Positions 24,711 through 35,131 of a DNA stretch of 64,000 nt are shown in pieces. The stretch is from positions 36,808,001 to 36,872,000 of the forward strand of contig CM042032.1 in NCBI GenBank assembly GCA_023525975.1, read 5' to 3'. A program made the position numbers and the translations under genes. The stretch is from Smallanthus sonchifolius (Eukaryota; Streptophyta; Magnoliopsida; Asterales; Asteraceae). The notes below the pieces were generated by a model. The model had not been told where the DNA came from. It did no database searches and saw only the letters and a list, made by a program, of their open reading frames with translations. Positions within the stretch are counted from its first letter, which is position 1. Each line of letters starts with the position of its first letter.

Positions 24711-26495
24711 ACCCCGAAGGACTCCGTCCTCCACATCACTATTAGCCGTAGACACGGACAACAATTCAAGCACACAAAGCAACACATATATACACATTAC
24801 ACTACCTGGACATGTACTACGACTCACCACCATTTCCGGATCACTTACGTGTGTAAACCAACACTTACTTAGACGTACCCTCATAACGTCTAGACACATT
24901 ACCCCACTTTTTCCGAATAGGAAGTTATACGACACACAAACACCATACTGACTTCTAGCCCATACATACTATGGACACCACATAGACTCATGCAAACACG
25001 ATACTCGTCGTGTCACGAGGACAACGACGCATGACGGCATACTAGCACCTACTTGACTTGTTAATGAACCATGTACGTGTTCCCATGCTAACTCTCGTTA
25101 TATAACCATCACTGGTTTAAACTAAATTCCCGACTCACCCTGACAATCTCATAAGATGACACACACAGAGCATCACACTCTTGTTCACCCATCCTAGGGA
25201 TCCCATAACGACCCTTAGCTTCATTATTACCTAAAGGTCTCATAAAACACTTCAAGTTAATTCATAACTCATAATACGTTCGTTTAATAAAACATGTGAG
25301 TATGTACGATAGCCCCAAAACAGTAAAATGTTTAAAAGAGGGGATTAGAAACTCACAGGTTACGCTGAATCCCAATCCTTGCTCTGCATCCCGTCCACTC
25401 GCTTAAATCCCAAACCTGTCAAACGTACGATCACATGATCAGAATACGTTCTACACGTACATCGGATAACGCATAAAATATAAACTGCAACACCACCTCG
25501 TCAGCCCGTCATTCTCTACCACGAAACCCCACTTTCACAAGTTCACAAGAATCGGGTCGTCCTTGACTCATTTGGAACCCGAATAACCGAACCGAGCTCC
25601 ATGCATGTAAACGACGCCATGCAAAAACCTAATCTCACGAGACGTGTGTACTCGAACCGGGTCTCCCTACGTGCATGCAAGCCATGCAAACGTACAACTC
25701 GAGCCACCATGCACCTCGGGTGTAACCCGTCCTTGTTCTACCCCGTTCACCACCACGGTGTTCCACCATAGCATCCACCTCTTCCTTCGGGCACCATCTG
25801 TAGGCCGTTGCCTCCCTACACTCAACACCCATGCTCCCACGGCGAGCATCGGCACCCGCCTATCTTCCCTGCTCACGCTATTAACGGTTGTATTCCACCG
25901 TCACCCTCATCTGCCGTCGAGCTCTAACCGTAACGGGTAACCACCGTCACGGCTCCTCCTTGTCGATCATCACCTTCACGTCGTCTCATGCCCACGCACA
26001 TCACCGAGTCCGTCGCTTGCTTTACGTCTTTACCCGTGACCACCACCGGTCCACCACAGCTGGCCGTGACCACATATCTCAAACCCTAACTGGGTTTTCC
26101 AAACCAAACACATATACAAACGTAAGAGCGGATTACCTTGGCTCAACGTGAAGTCCCTTGCTCCAAATCACCGATGTCGGCCTCCCGTTCCCAGCGTCTC
26201 CCTTTTTCTCTCTCGTCCCGGCCGTCGCGAGTCCCCCCCCCCCCCATGCCGAATGGCCTAGGGTTTTCCTTAAAACTCTTATTTAAATCCCCCAAGGTTT
26301 ACATCTTGGTCCCTCGGATTCCATCTCATTCGTTCCGATCCCAAATTGTGCGTCAAATGGCTAACCGAGTTTTCTAATTTGTGTAAATATCAAGTTTTAC
26401 ATGACAATCCTTAGTAATCACGTCATTTAAAAGAGACCTGAGTCACATAATAACTTTAACTCTTAACTTAGGGATTTTCGAGATGTTACAGCTAG

Positions 26496-27921
26496 GTGTT
26501 AAACTTGATAGTTACTAATGTAAGATTAAGGTTTTAAATAGTAAGTTTGAGGTCTATTTATAGGGTAGTAACCTTGGGGAATTGACTAAAGTAAGGCCTA
26601 TCATTTAATATAACTACATGTTATTGGGGTGTTTGGGATTGTTTATTTATTTAGCCGATCTGCATATGGCGTTTTTACAATTAGATAAGCACATTTGAAT
26701 TTAAAGGACAAGGCACGGAAGTATTGGGGTGTTTGGGATTGTTTATTCATTTAAACTTGACATGTTATTGGGGTGTTTGGGATTGTTTATTTATAAACCT
26801 CTATTAATCTTTGATAAAAATGCAAAAACTTCTAATACCACTTCAAATGTACACGGAAGTATTTTCAAATTTATAAATTATTATTTAACATGTAATTTAA
26901 TCTTACGTCTGCGAATAAAAACATTTATGAAATTTACTTGTATGTATTTTTTTGATGTTTTCATTACTCTGATCAATATAGAATTAACGTTTGACAATAT
27001 CAAAAAATTACCAATATACCATCAAATGTATAAAAAGACATGTTCAGATATTCATCAATATAATCTTATGGTTTAAACCGTGTAACCCATGGATTAAAAG
27101 CTAGTATATTTAATATATTAATTAAAAAATTATGTAAACAATAGGAACGTTTAGGCTCGTGAGCCGGCTCGAGCTTGATAAATGAAGATCGAGCTCGTTT
27201 ATTAAATAAGCTTATATTTAAGTTCGGTTCGATTTGAGCTTTTAGCGAGCCGATCTCGGATAGCTCGCGAGCCGGCTGGTTAAAGTTGTTCTGTTAACTT
27301 AGAGTTGTTCCGTTAAATTATCGTCAATCGTCCAAAATACCTTATTAAAAAAAACCTCCTCTTTCTATCTCACCCATCTTCTCTCTTAAAATCCCCTGTA
27401 TTAATCAAATTGGGGAGTAAAACGAAAGAAATCTCACCTGTTTCATGATGAAATAGTGTCCAACAGATCCGAAGTAATCATGTAAATCTGTTGTCAAATT
27501 TAAGTCTGGTAATTTGGTATTAAAAGTGATGTTTGTCAAGATAGTCAACGTAATTTGAGCAGATTAGTATCAAACAGTAGAAATGGCGAAACTAACCAGG
27601 AAATTAATTGTTTGCTGGGAACGGAACTTGATGGTACTAGTGCAGAAAAGATTTATGAAATGCAAAAGTGTAGAACATAATCAAATGAGTGAGAATTAAA
27701 GCTTCAAATGTTGTCAGCCTTGGTGAGATCGGTTTCCTAATGAGAAAGGGAAGGAGTGAGTTTTAGGGTTTCAAGAGAAGAAGATGGGCAAGAGAGGAGT
27801 TTTTTTTTTAACAAGTGAGAGATATTTTGGTTAATTGGTAATAAGTCAACAAGAAAACAACTTTAAGGGTGCTAATCTGTTGGAGGCGAAAATAAAGCTA
27901 ATTTACTGAAAATGTTAAATT

Positions 27922-27953
<32 letters not shown>

Positions 27954-28052
27954 ACTAAAATGCTTATTTTGATCAAACCAAAGGGGTTAAAACCATAATT
28001 TACTCTTTAATTTGATTGATGATACTTATTCTTTGCTTGTATGTTTATTCTA
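26496..28052. other. Non-genic stretch with a threefold repeat
   Basis: No gene seen and no further acyl-CoA synthetase exon. The word TTGGGGTGTTTGGGATTG occurs three times (about 26620, 26723 and 26768), each followed by TTTATT; two copies share the longer flank ACATGTTA. GGGGTGTTTGG is a common type of MITE end, so these may be overlapping MITE remnants. A poly-T run lies at 27930-27953. Confidence 0.5.
27149..27280. repeat. MITE-like fragment with GAGCCGGCT ends
   Basis: The sequence begins TTAGGCTCGTGAGCCGGCTC and ends AGCTCGCGAGCCGGCT, with GAGCTCG/CGAGCT words between. A diverged fragment of similar composition is at about 1030-1100. No target duplication was established. Confidence 0.4.
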
Positions 28053-28055
28053 TAA

Positions 28056-28293
28056 GACCTTCTTCAACGGGGTAAATACCTCGACATCGGCCTGTATATT
28101 TGATGGCCGACATTTATTCACATGCGCCTCCTTCCCACATTCCTCTTTCACAAATCCCGTTCATTTTACACGGGCGCGCCCTTTCGCACGCGGCATAACC
28201 CGTGCTCTTTCTCCTCGCCACGTTTGTTGGGAGTCCTCTTTTCTCTTCAACGTCCCTATACAGGAGGCTCACGACAACATGGTACGGATGGTC
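28056..28293. mobile_element. Tourist-like (PIF/Harbinger) MITE
   Basis: 238 bp, flanked by TAA on both sides (28053-28055, 28294-28296), the TWA duplication typical of PIF/Harbinger elements. Short terminal inverted repeats: GACCTTC at the left, GACCATC read inward from the right. It contains no transposase; short frames inside are not genes. Confidence 0.55.
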
Positions 28294-28489
28294 TAAGAAT
28301 AAAAAAAAACAATGACGTATTCTTTAAAGAATGTATAAAACTAGTGGACTACACCCGCGCTCTACGGCTGGAATGGGCCGATTTTTATTAAAATTTAGAT
28401 GGAAGTTTAGACGACATGCAAAAAATAGCGTTAGACTAACACAAAAAAAATCAGAAAGAAGTTAAACAAAAACGAAAAAAAAAGTTAAA

Positions 28490-28723
28490 TTTTTTTTTAA
28501 CAGCAAATGCCCGGACACCCGGGATCATCCTGGCAAACGGATCACTCTTCCGCCCCGAAGAAAAGAAGCGTGGTGACCTGACCCCACACCAACCAGGAGG
28601 AAACCCACGACTGGGAAAGCTTATGGCTCAAACTGGAACATTTTTGTCCCAAGTCAGACTCGAACTCATGACCTCCCATTTGAAAAGTCATGGGGCTACC
28701 AATCAACCAGAAAGCTCGGTGGT
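28490..28723 (-). mobile_element. tRNA-derived SINE
   Basis: Read on the minus strand, the element has an A-box-like segment GATTGGTAGCCCC (28697-28709) and a B-box-like segment GAGTTCGAGTCTGAC (28653-28667), the internal RNA polymerase III promoter inherited from a tRNA, then a non-tRNA body ending GGCATTTGCTGTT and an A-rich tail (28490-28498). A short direct repeat GTTAAA flanks it (28484-28489, 28724-28729). Length 234 bp fits plant SINEs. It would be mobilised by LINE enzymes such as those at 35132 and 39188. The TSD is short, so the exact ends are uncertain. Confidence 0.65.
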
Positions 28724-29011
28724 GTTAAAAAAATGTATAAAAAATAAACAATTAAAAGTTAAAAAAAGCAATAACCATGTGTAGCGGCGGAACGCGCATA
28801 GCAACGACTCGATTATGAATAATGTACATAAAAATAAGTATGTTTCAACGTAATATTAGATACTTCAAAATTCATAATATTTTAAAATGTATAGCCAAAA
28901 ATTATTTAGAAAGAATTATATTATTAAGAAGAAAAATATTAGAAAGATTTATTTTAAATTAAAAAAGTAACTATGATGTCAGCAAGTCACCTGTTGATGT
29001 CATCGAACCAA

Positions 29012-29092
29012 AAGGAGGGGCTGGGATTCAAACCCGGGGGCACGCGGGTAAGCACGCAAGCGTCGGACCACTGGGATACTACCCATTTATAC
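29012..29092 (-). repeat. tRNA-like sequence (SINE remnant or degenerate tRNA)
   Basis: Minus strand: GGGTAGTATCCCAGTGGTCC (A-box position) and CCCGGGTTTGAATCCCAG (B-box position), separated by about 30 bases. A cloverleaf is not convincing in the D and anticodon arms, so a working tRNA gene is unlikely. The element's other end was not found. Confidence 0.45.
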
Positions 29093-29139
29093 TATATGTA
29101 ATACCCGGGTGATTTGCTATGCAACGTAGGCAATGGCTT

Positions 29140-29167
29140 CCCTCACCCTCACCCTCACCCTCACCCA
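29140..29167. repeat. (CCCTCA)n tandem repeat
   Basis: Four and a half CCCTCA units followed 20 bases later by GGGGTGAGGGTGG. The minus strand has five GGG runs spaced by TGA, a potential G-quadruplex. It is not the plant telomere unit (CCCTAAA). Confidence 0.9.
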
Positions 29168-29488
29168 GTTGTGTAATGGTGGGGTGAGGGTGGCTAGTTT
29201 TGTAATAATTACATAATTATTGTTTTTTTAATTTAATTAATTTAATAAACTAATACTAAAAATATTTAATAATAAAAAACAACATAATATTAAAAAAAAC
29301 ACCATAAAAAACTTACAATCTAGAACAAAAAAATAAAATTTAAATTAACTACATATTATATTTTTTTTTCGATTTCTTCCTTATCCGGCGACCACTTTTC
29401 GGAACGCCTTTTAACCGTACCCGCTTCGGGTAGTAGTGGGTTGTGTGGTTTTCTTTTTATGTGTTCTTTTTTTTGTTTGTGGTGGCGA

Positions 29489-29580
29489 TTGTGTCTCGGG
29501 TACAAAGTCGGTGACGGTTGTGACTCGGGTGCAAAGTCGGTGACGATTGTGACTCGGGTGCAAAGTCGGGTGACGGTTGT
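29489..29580. repeat. 30-bp tandem repeat, three copies
   Basis: Three copies of a 30-base unit containing CTCGGGTGCAAAGTCGGTGA. The surrounding 29210-30040 is otherwise AT-rich or C-rich sequence without a recognisable gene, ending at the hAT element below. Confidence 0.85.
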
Positions 29581-30223
29581 GTGGTTACAAAGTCATTTAT
29601 ATAGTCGGATAAAAAGTCAGGTGTAGAAAGATTTAAAGTCGGGTACTGACTCCAATTTGCAAACGTCATCAATGGTTTCGGATCTGAGGGTTGTGGAACG
29701 TACCCCCCCCCCCCCGGATTGTTCGAGTTATTTACAAATTGCCATGGAAGCGTCTTTGTAATTTAAAAAAAAATTAGAGAGGAGACGAAAGATTGTAGAG
29801 ATATGTTTGTATTTTTGTGTAAAAATAAAGTTGTAATGTATAGTATTTATAGGTAAAATTTATTTTTTTTAAATCTTTTTTTTTAATTTCAAGAGCCCAA
29901 CGGCTCTTTCTTCTTCCAACAACTCCCACGCTCGTGAACACCACCACCCTCCCCTTCTCATGCCCACCCTCTCCTGGGTCCGGCGCGGTATTCCACGCCC
30001 GTGATGAGTGAGGTGGCACCACGCCCCCACTCTCATGGAGGTACTACCAGGGCCGGTCTCGAGAATCCTCAAAACGTTTTGGGCCCAGGACATGTAAAAA
30101 AAAATTGGACCCTATAATATAAACTCAATAATCATATATAAAAAAACCTTAATACGACAATAATAGTTATAACAATAATTACTAAAACAAAAGTGGTGTA
30201 CCAAAATGCTCGGGATTACTTAC

Positions 30224-31330
30224 TTATGCGAATCGTGAGGCTGTCATAGCGTTTTTGGAAGCAAAGCTCTCGACCAAGTCTTTATAATTCATTGTCTCTA
30301 ATATATCACTTTCAACAGATATCATCGCTAAACCGTTAATACTTTCTTGGGACATTGTCGATCTTAAGTAGGACTTCAACAACTTTAATTTTGAAAAACT
30401 TCTCTCCGTCGAAGCCACAGTTACCGGAATACTCAACAACACTCTATATGCAATTAATGCATTAGGAAAAAAAACCGAACCGGTTCAGATTGTTTAAAAC
30501 ATCAATAGGGCTAATGATTTGACTAGTTAAAAATGTCTCAAACAACTTAAACTCCAAGTATAGTTCGTTGGCATCAATATCATATTTTTCTTTATACTTC
30601 AATGCATCTTGAAGATGATAACAACACGACTCGAGATCTTTTTCATCAAGTTCCCTCAACTTTTTAGGAAACAAAAAGCCAAATAGTTTTTCAAAATGTC
30701 TGTATTGTTCGAATCGTGTTTCAAGAGAAGCAATCGCTTGATCAACAATATATAAAAAGTAATTGACTTTAAAATCCTCCTCGGTTGAAAATAAAACTTC
30801 TTCACTTGAAGTCTCATCATATTGTTTTTTCCTACGTACCGGACGCCTTTGGGGGAATACCGTATCAACACCCAATTCATTTGCAATTTCTTTAGCTTCA
30901 TTAATCGCCTTAGAAAACCTCACTTCTCTATAATTCTTGAAGTATATAATCAACTTGTCCACTTCTTCAATACCAACATCAAGAAGCATATCCTTCGATT
31001 ACAACCTTTTACTCACCACATTCACCTTTGTTAATATTTCATACCAAATGACGATTGATACTAAAAATTCAAATTCACCAACTTCTTTCGTTGCTAGTGA
31101 TTTAGCTTCGCTTTGAATTTTAGCATCATTATCGTTGTCCCCAACTTCAAGAAAAGTTTCTCTCACATCTACAAGTTGTCATCTAATAGGTGTAACACTA
31201 TCTACACGACTTTCCCAACGAGTGGTAGACAATGAATTAAGCGTTAATCCTTTAACATTGTCTTTCAAAATTTGCCACCTTTTAGTAGATGATATGTCAT
31301 CATTTATACATGTTTTGCATGCATAATAAT
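30224..31330 (-). pseudogene. hAT transposase, C-terminal half (dimerisation domain)
   Basis: Reading upstream to downstream on the minus strand: TTRWESRVDSVTPIR (about 31250-31190) followed by a TGA stop, GEFEFLVSIVIWYEILTKVN (about 31085-31020), a TAA stop, then the frame 30989-30462 (GIEEVDKLIIYFKNYREVRF, then LGVDTVFPQRRPVRRKKQY), and a last frame 30442-30224 with the hAT dimerisation signature IPVTVASTERSFSKLKLLKS. In hAT enzymes this C-terminal region mediates dimerisation needed for transposition. Two in-frame stops and a frame change show that it is dead. The central DUF4371-like catalytic region is missing. Confidence 0.85.
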
Positions 31331-31705
31331 CCCCATATAATGGTACTAATTGATTAATAATCTTGCAATTGATACTTAAAACGTTTATATTTTGTAATTG
31401 CAGGCTATTCGGTGTTGAAAATATAAATCAAGATGAAATTTATCAAAAACACCAAGAAATCAAGTCTTTTAGAAGATCATTCCTGAGCTTTGACCCCCCG
31501 AGAAGTCAAACCAGGTCAATAACAAGTCATCCAGCAGCTAAAAGACGAAACAGGGAGGCAGGAGGGGGAAGCAGGAGGGGGATGCACATTGCACGGTCAT
31601 GTAATCCCACTCTTGCTCCCCAAGGCTCTAGTACACTGTCACTTGTACTCTGTTTCATTCCCGAGGTAATCCAATGCACGGCCTTGCATTGCTCATTTTG
31701 AGACC

Positions 31706-31713
31706 TATAAATA
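31706..31713 (+). promoter_or_regulatory. TATA box of the copia-like solo LTR
   Basis: TATAAATA in the context CCTATAAATAGATGG, followed about 30 bases later by CACACACCAAAAGACACC, a plausible transcript start region. Confidence 0.6.
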
Positions 31714-32114
31714 GATGGCTAGGGTTCTTTATTCCACACACCAAAAGACACCATTCCACACCACAAGATAGAGAGAATAGTTCGTTTCTAGTAGTATTAT
31801 AGTAGTAGTAATGAGTAAAGGGGCTCTCCCTCCTTGTTCCACAACAGGGGAGCCTACGAAACTCAATGTTACGCTAACTAGTATGGCCATTCGTGGCTAA
31901 ACTCCTTGTATTGCTTGGGTGAAGATGAAGTTTGGTGCATGTTAATGTTTGACATATTAATCTAGTGGTATGTTTATGTCTTTAACTATTCGTTCTTAAA
32001 ACCACCATTTGGTGGGCTTTTAATATTGTCTAAATCCGTTTTTATATTTGTGAGTGTTCTTGATTTTAAAGTGTAAGATCGTAAAACCTTTTTAATCAAA
32101 CTTCATTTGAAGCT

Positions 32115-32246
32115 CGTACGTCTTTATACGAGCTGAGATTGATAAGCCAGGGCTTGGTCTATACTTATAAGGTGGTACGTCTTTATACGAATTTATTATG
32201 CGACCAAAAATTGGTGAACACGTTGGGAACGGTACGTCTTTATACT
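32115..32246. repeat. Three spaced GTACGTCTTTATAC motifs
   Basis: Copies begin at 32116, 32175 and 32232 (spacing 59 and 57 bases); the sequence between them is unrelated, so only the 14-base core is conserved. Confidence 0.85.
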
Positions 32247-32282
32247 CGGTCTCATTGTTGCACCGCCTCCCGGTGAACAAAA

Positions 32283-32860
32283 ACAAAATAGTCTGTCAAG
32301 CTCTTTCGAATACACTAGCCAATATCTATCACAAGTCTCCTTATTTGGTAGAATTCTAGTATATAAGATTTTAGAAAATCGTCTTCCAAATTATCCATGG
32401 GACCCTTAACAATAGTCAAATCTCGTTTTGGACCTAACTTAACCAAATCATTGATCATGTTAGGATTAAGTCCATCCCAAGTTCTATGATAAAAAATATC
32501 AATATTAGGATTAACATCATCTTCATCCACGTTAACATTAACATTAACATCATCTTCCTCAACATTAGCTTTATCTACATTAGCATTAGCATCATCTTCA
32601 TCCACGTTAACATTAACATCATCTTTCTCAACATTAGCTTTATCTACATTAGCATTAGCATCATCTTCATCCACGTTAACATTAACATCATCTTTCTCAA
32701 CGTCATCTTTTTCAACATCATCTTCCTCAACATTAGAACTTTGTGGTTGTTTTTTAAAGAGCTTATGTATAGCCCCTTCTTGAGACTTTCTTTTTTCTTC
32801 CTCTACTTTCCTCCTTTTACGTTTTTCACATCCGGATAGGTACTTGGTTTTAGGAGGCAT
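32283..32860 (-). pseudogene. hAT transposase, N-terminal part
   Basis: Starts MPPKTKYLSGCEKRKRRK (ATG at 32860), a basic, nuclear-localisation-like N-terminus seen in TTF-type hAT transposases. It continues with a low-complexity Asp/Asn/Val array (see repeat) and then DGLNPNMINDLVKLGPKRDL. Near 32316 the frame slips; in the next frame YWLVYSKELDRLFCF matches the TTF zinc-finger start, after which the copia-like LTR begins. The zinc finger's cysteines beyond this point are lost. Confidence 0.8.
32520..32740. repeat. 69-bp coding minisatellite
   Basis: Two full and one partial copy of a 69-base unit (23 codons, DDVNVNVDEDDANANVDKAN and three more) inside the transposase N-terminal region. The unit length is a multiple of three, so copy changes keep the frame. 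Confidence 0.8.
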
Positions 32861-33613
32861 ATTTCTAAAAAAAATACATTTATAGGGACATAGGGTATTA
32901 GGGTTAACTAAAAAAACATTAATACAATCATAATTAAGTCAATCATAATTAAAATGACAAAATCATTCTTCTTTGTTTAATACAATCACAATCAAGTCAA
33001 AATCACAAGTCAAAATCATAATCAAGTCAAAATCCTAATCAAGTCAAAGTCAAAATCATAATCAAAAAGACATAATCAAGTAAAAAAAATACTGATAAAG
33101 TTATCAATTCATCAAAATCATAATAAAAAAGACAAAATCATACATTCATACATTAATACAACATTACAATCATACATGATACATATAACATACCTTGATT
33201 CAACGAATGACGATTCCCGATGGGCGATCGCCGATTAGCCCCTGACTCCCTGAGTCCCTGCTGCTCGATTAGTCCGGTAGTCCCTGCATGCCTTTTAATT
33301 TCCGGTATACGCCCCTTCTTGTCGCTCGTTTCTTGCCTGAGCAATTCGGCCTTCGCCCTGTTGCCTTCTGGTTCTGTCGTTCCTTTGTTGCCGATTGGAA
33401 TTCCTCAATTCCCTGCAGCTTCTTTGTTTTGACAGCCCTTCCCGCTCAATGCCCCAGCAGCCCACTTAATCTTATTTTCTTATTTTTTATTAAGTTTGAA
33501 AATCTATCATTATATTGGGTCTTTTTTTAATTTTTAAGTAGGTTAATGAGATAAATGGTAAATAAAAGTTGGGCCTTTTATAACTAATGTTAATGAGATT
33601 GGGCTTTTTTATA

Positions 33614-33667
<54 letters not shown>

Positions 33668-33930
33668 TTTAAAAACTACGGACCCCTTAGGAAACCGGGC
33701 CCCGGACGATCGCCCTCCCCGCCCCCCTATGGGCCGCCCCTGGGTACTACGCACAGACTTATATTAAGAATCTCGCACCAACTGTGTGTGTATAAATATA
33801 TATATAATGTAAAAATTGAAAAAAAAAATAGAGAAAAAGAAAATAATTCAGGGCTGCGACCCGGCAGGCCCTGATTGGTTGTAGGACTTCCTGACTCTCA
33901 CATTCCGTTGGCCAATTTTTTATGTTATAT

Positions 33931-34439
33931 GTAATGTTTTCAGAACCGGACCGGACAACGAACTGGACGCCTTAGCGGTTCACTGGTCGGACCGGTCGGA
34001 CCGGATTCAAGAACCGGATGACGCAATAATAATATAAATATTCATAAAAATATATAGAAAAATATAAAAAAATCCAAATACTATATATATAACCATTTAA
34101 ACAATTTTGAGTCAAGTACGAGGATTTTAGGTCTGTAGAAATTTTAATTCTTTTGAATCTTCAATTTTGATTTTGATTAAGGTTTTAGAGGACCTGGGGT
34201 AGCATATAAGCTAAAAGGAAAAAAGACAAATTGGGTTAAAATTGTAAATATAAGTAAATAGGAGGAAGGTAGGATAAAAAAAAGAGTAAATTTAAACTAC
34301 CCGGTTCGACCACCGGTTCGCGGTTCGACCACTGAGTCGCTTGGACCGCCCGGTTCAACCAGCAAACGGTCTCAGAGCATGTAACCTGACCGGTGAAGGT
34401 TACGGTTCACGGTCCGGCCGGTCCGGTTTTAAAAACATT
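33931..34439. mobile_element. hAT-type MITE with AATGTTTT...CCGGACCGG ends
   Basis: Inverted ends: GTAATGTTTTCAGAACCGG on the left and, read inward from the right, AATGTTTTTAAAACCGGACC. Flanks TGTTATAT and GGTTATAT (33923-33930, 34440-34447) agree at 7 of 8 positions, as expected for an aged 8-bp duplication. The interior is AT-rich with no coding. A truncated relative is at about 43790-43870. Confidence 0.65.
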
Positions 34440-34447
34440 GGTTATAT

Positions 34448-35118
34448 AATAAACTAATTTCATCAATATCATATGTCAATGTAAATAAACTATTTAAAAC
34501 TCTCGTGTTAAGATGTGTTAAAACGAGAAAAAAATTGGCTCGGTTTTAAATAAAATGTATATTAAAATGTAGGTAGAAATAAACATGTCGCAACGGTATA
34601 TTCATAATTTTAAGAAACTTTACGTTGTTGTGAAAATATAAAAATAAATTATATTTGACCCGAGTCGGTTTCGAATACAGTTTATAACAAAACGTAGATA
34701 AAAATAAGTTGTGGCGGTGACATTGGCGTGATTAAGCACGTAAATAGAAACATATAAAGTTGCAGCGGCTCGATTCTTAACATCAACACGTTGATAAAAA
34801 ACACGTCGCACCGGTACGGTCAGAAATCAGGGAAAAGTCACGTCGTCATAAAAATTAGCGTTAAAAACACGAAAACGTATTTAAAAGAAAGAAGTAAAAC
34901 CATATTATATTTTACTCGAATCGGTTTTGAATAAAACTTACGTTGAAATGTAGACCAGCTCGATTGTGGATAAAATTTATATCAAAACGTAGATAAAAAT
35001 AAGTACGTTACAACGGTATATTCGGAGTTTATGAAAACACAATATTTTAAAAGTTTTAAGAGGAAAACAAATATGTGTAAATGAACATTTTAAAATTAAT
35101 GTATCAATGAGTTGTACC
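34448..35118. other. Non-genic stretch with degenerate repeats
   Basis: No gene. Degenerate units containing AAACGTAGATAAAAATAAGT and CAACGGTATATTC recur (about 34580, 34695 and 34990), with a diverged relative near 28810-28850. Origin unknown. Confidence 0.5.
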
Positions 35119-35131
35119 ATATGCTTTTAAC

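Larger units (their letters stand above)
6996..26490 (-). mobile_element. Element 1: non-autonomous Ty3/gypsy-type LTR retrotransposon
   Basis: Bounded by TGTAAGGCC and GATGTTACA and flanked by a perfect 5-bp target duplication GCTAG (6991-6995, 26491-26495). Its two LTRs are 6996-9906 and 12889-26490. The right one is interrupted by element 2. A primer-binding site next to the right LTR and a purine tract next to the left LTR, both on the minus strand, give the orientation: the 5' LTR is the right one. The 2.98-kb interior has no gag or pol, so movement would need enzymes supplied in trans, plausibly from a Tekay-like relative. Without element 2 and one TSD copy the element is about 8.6 kb. 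Confidence 0.9.
12889..26490 (-). repeat. Element 1 5' LTR, interrupted by element 2
   Basis: The LTR consists of 12889-13864 and 24716-26490, about 2.75 kb once element 2 and its duplicated ACCCC are removed. The left LTR gives the undisturbed sequence across the junction (7915-7945), confirming that element 2 is a later insertion. A GTGAGT donor-like site lies at 25351-25356 (minus strand) and a TACAG acceptor at 13105-13109, the same pair as in the left LTR. Confidence 0.9.
31413..32279 (+). mobile_element. Copia-like solo LTR inside the hAT transposon
   Basis: 867 bp, starting TGTTGAAAATATAAATC and ending CCGGTGAACA, with a strong TATA box (TATAAATA, 31706-31713) and a downstream region with three copies of GTACGTCTTTATAC. 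It interrupts the transposase between VYSKELDRLFCF (upstream coding) and the C-terminal half. Flanking 5-mers differ (TTCGG and AAAAC) and a large part of the transposase is absent, so a deletion next to the LTR probably removed one flank. No primer site or coding sequence is present. Confidence 0.55.
30048..33742 (-). mobile_element. hAT transposon, TTF/zinc-finger-MYM type, decayed
   Basis: Perfect 8-bp target duplication GGTACTAC (30040-30047, 33743-33750) and inverted ends CAGGGCCGG (left) and CAGGGGCGGCCC (right, read inward) define the element. It encodes on the minus strand a transposase of the plant 'TTF-type zinc finger protein with hAT dimerisation domain' kind, now in two remnants flanking a solo LTR. 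An (AT)n run lies at 33617-33663. From 32880 to 33600 no coding is seen; this is leader or spacer on the transposase side. Confidence 0.9.

Noticed and set aside
29140..29167. Telomere-like repeat
   Set aside because: Unit is CCCTCA, not the plant CCCTAAA, and only about five units are present.
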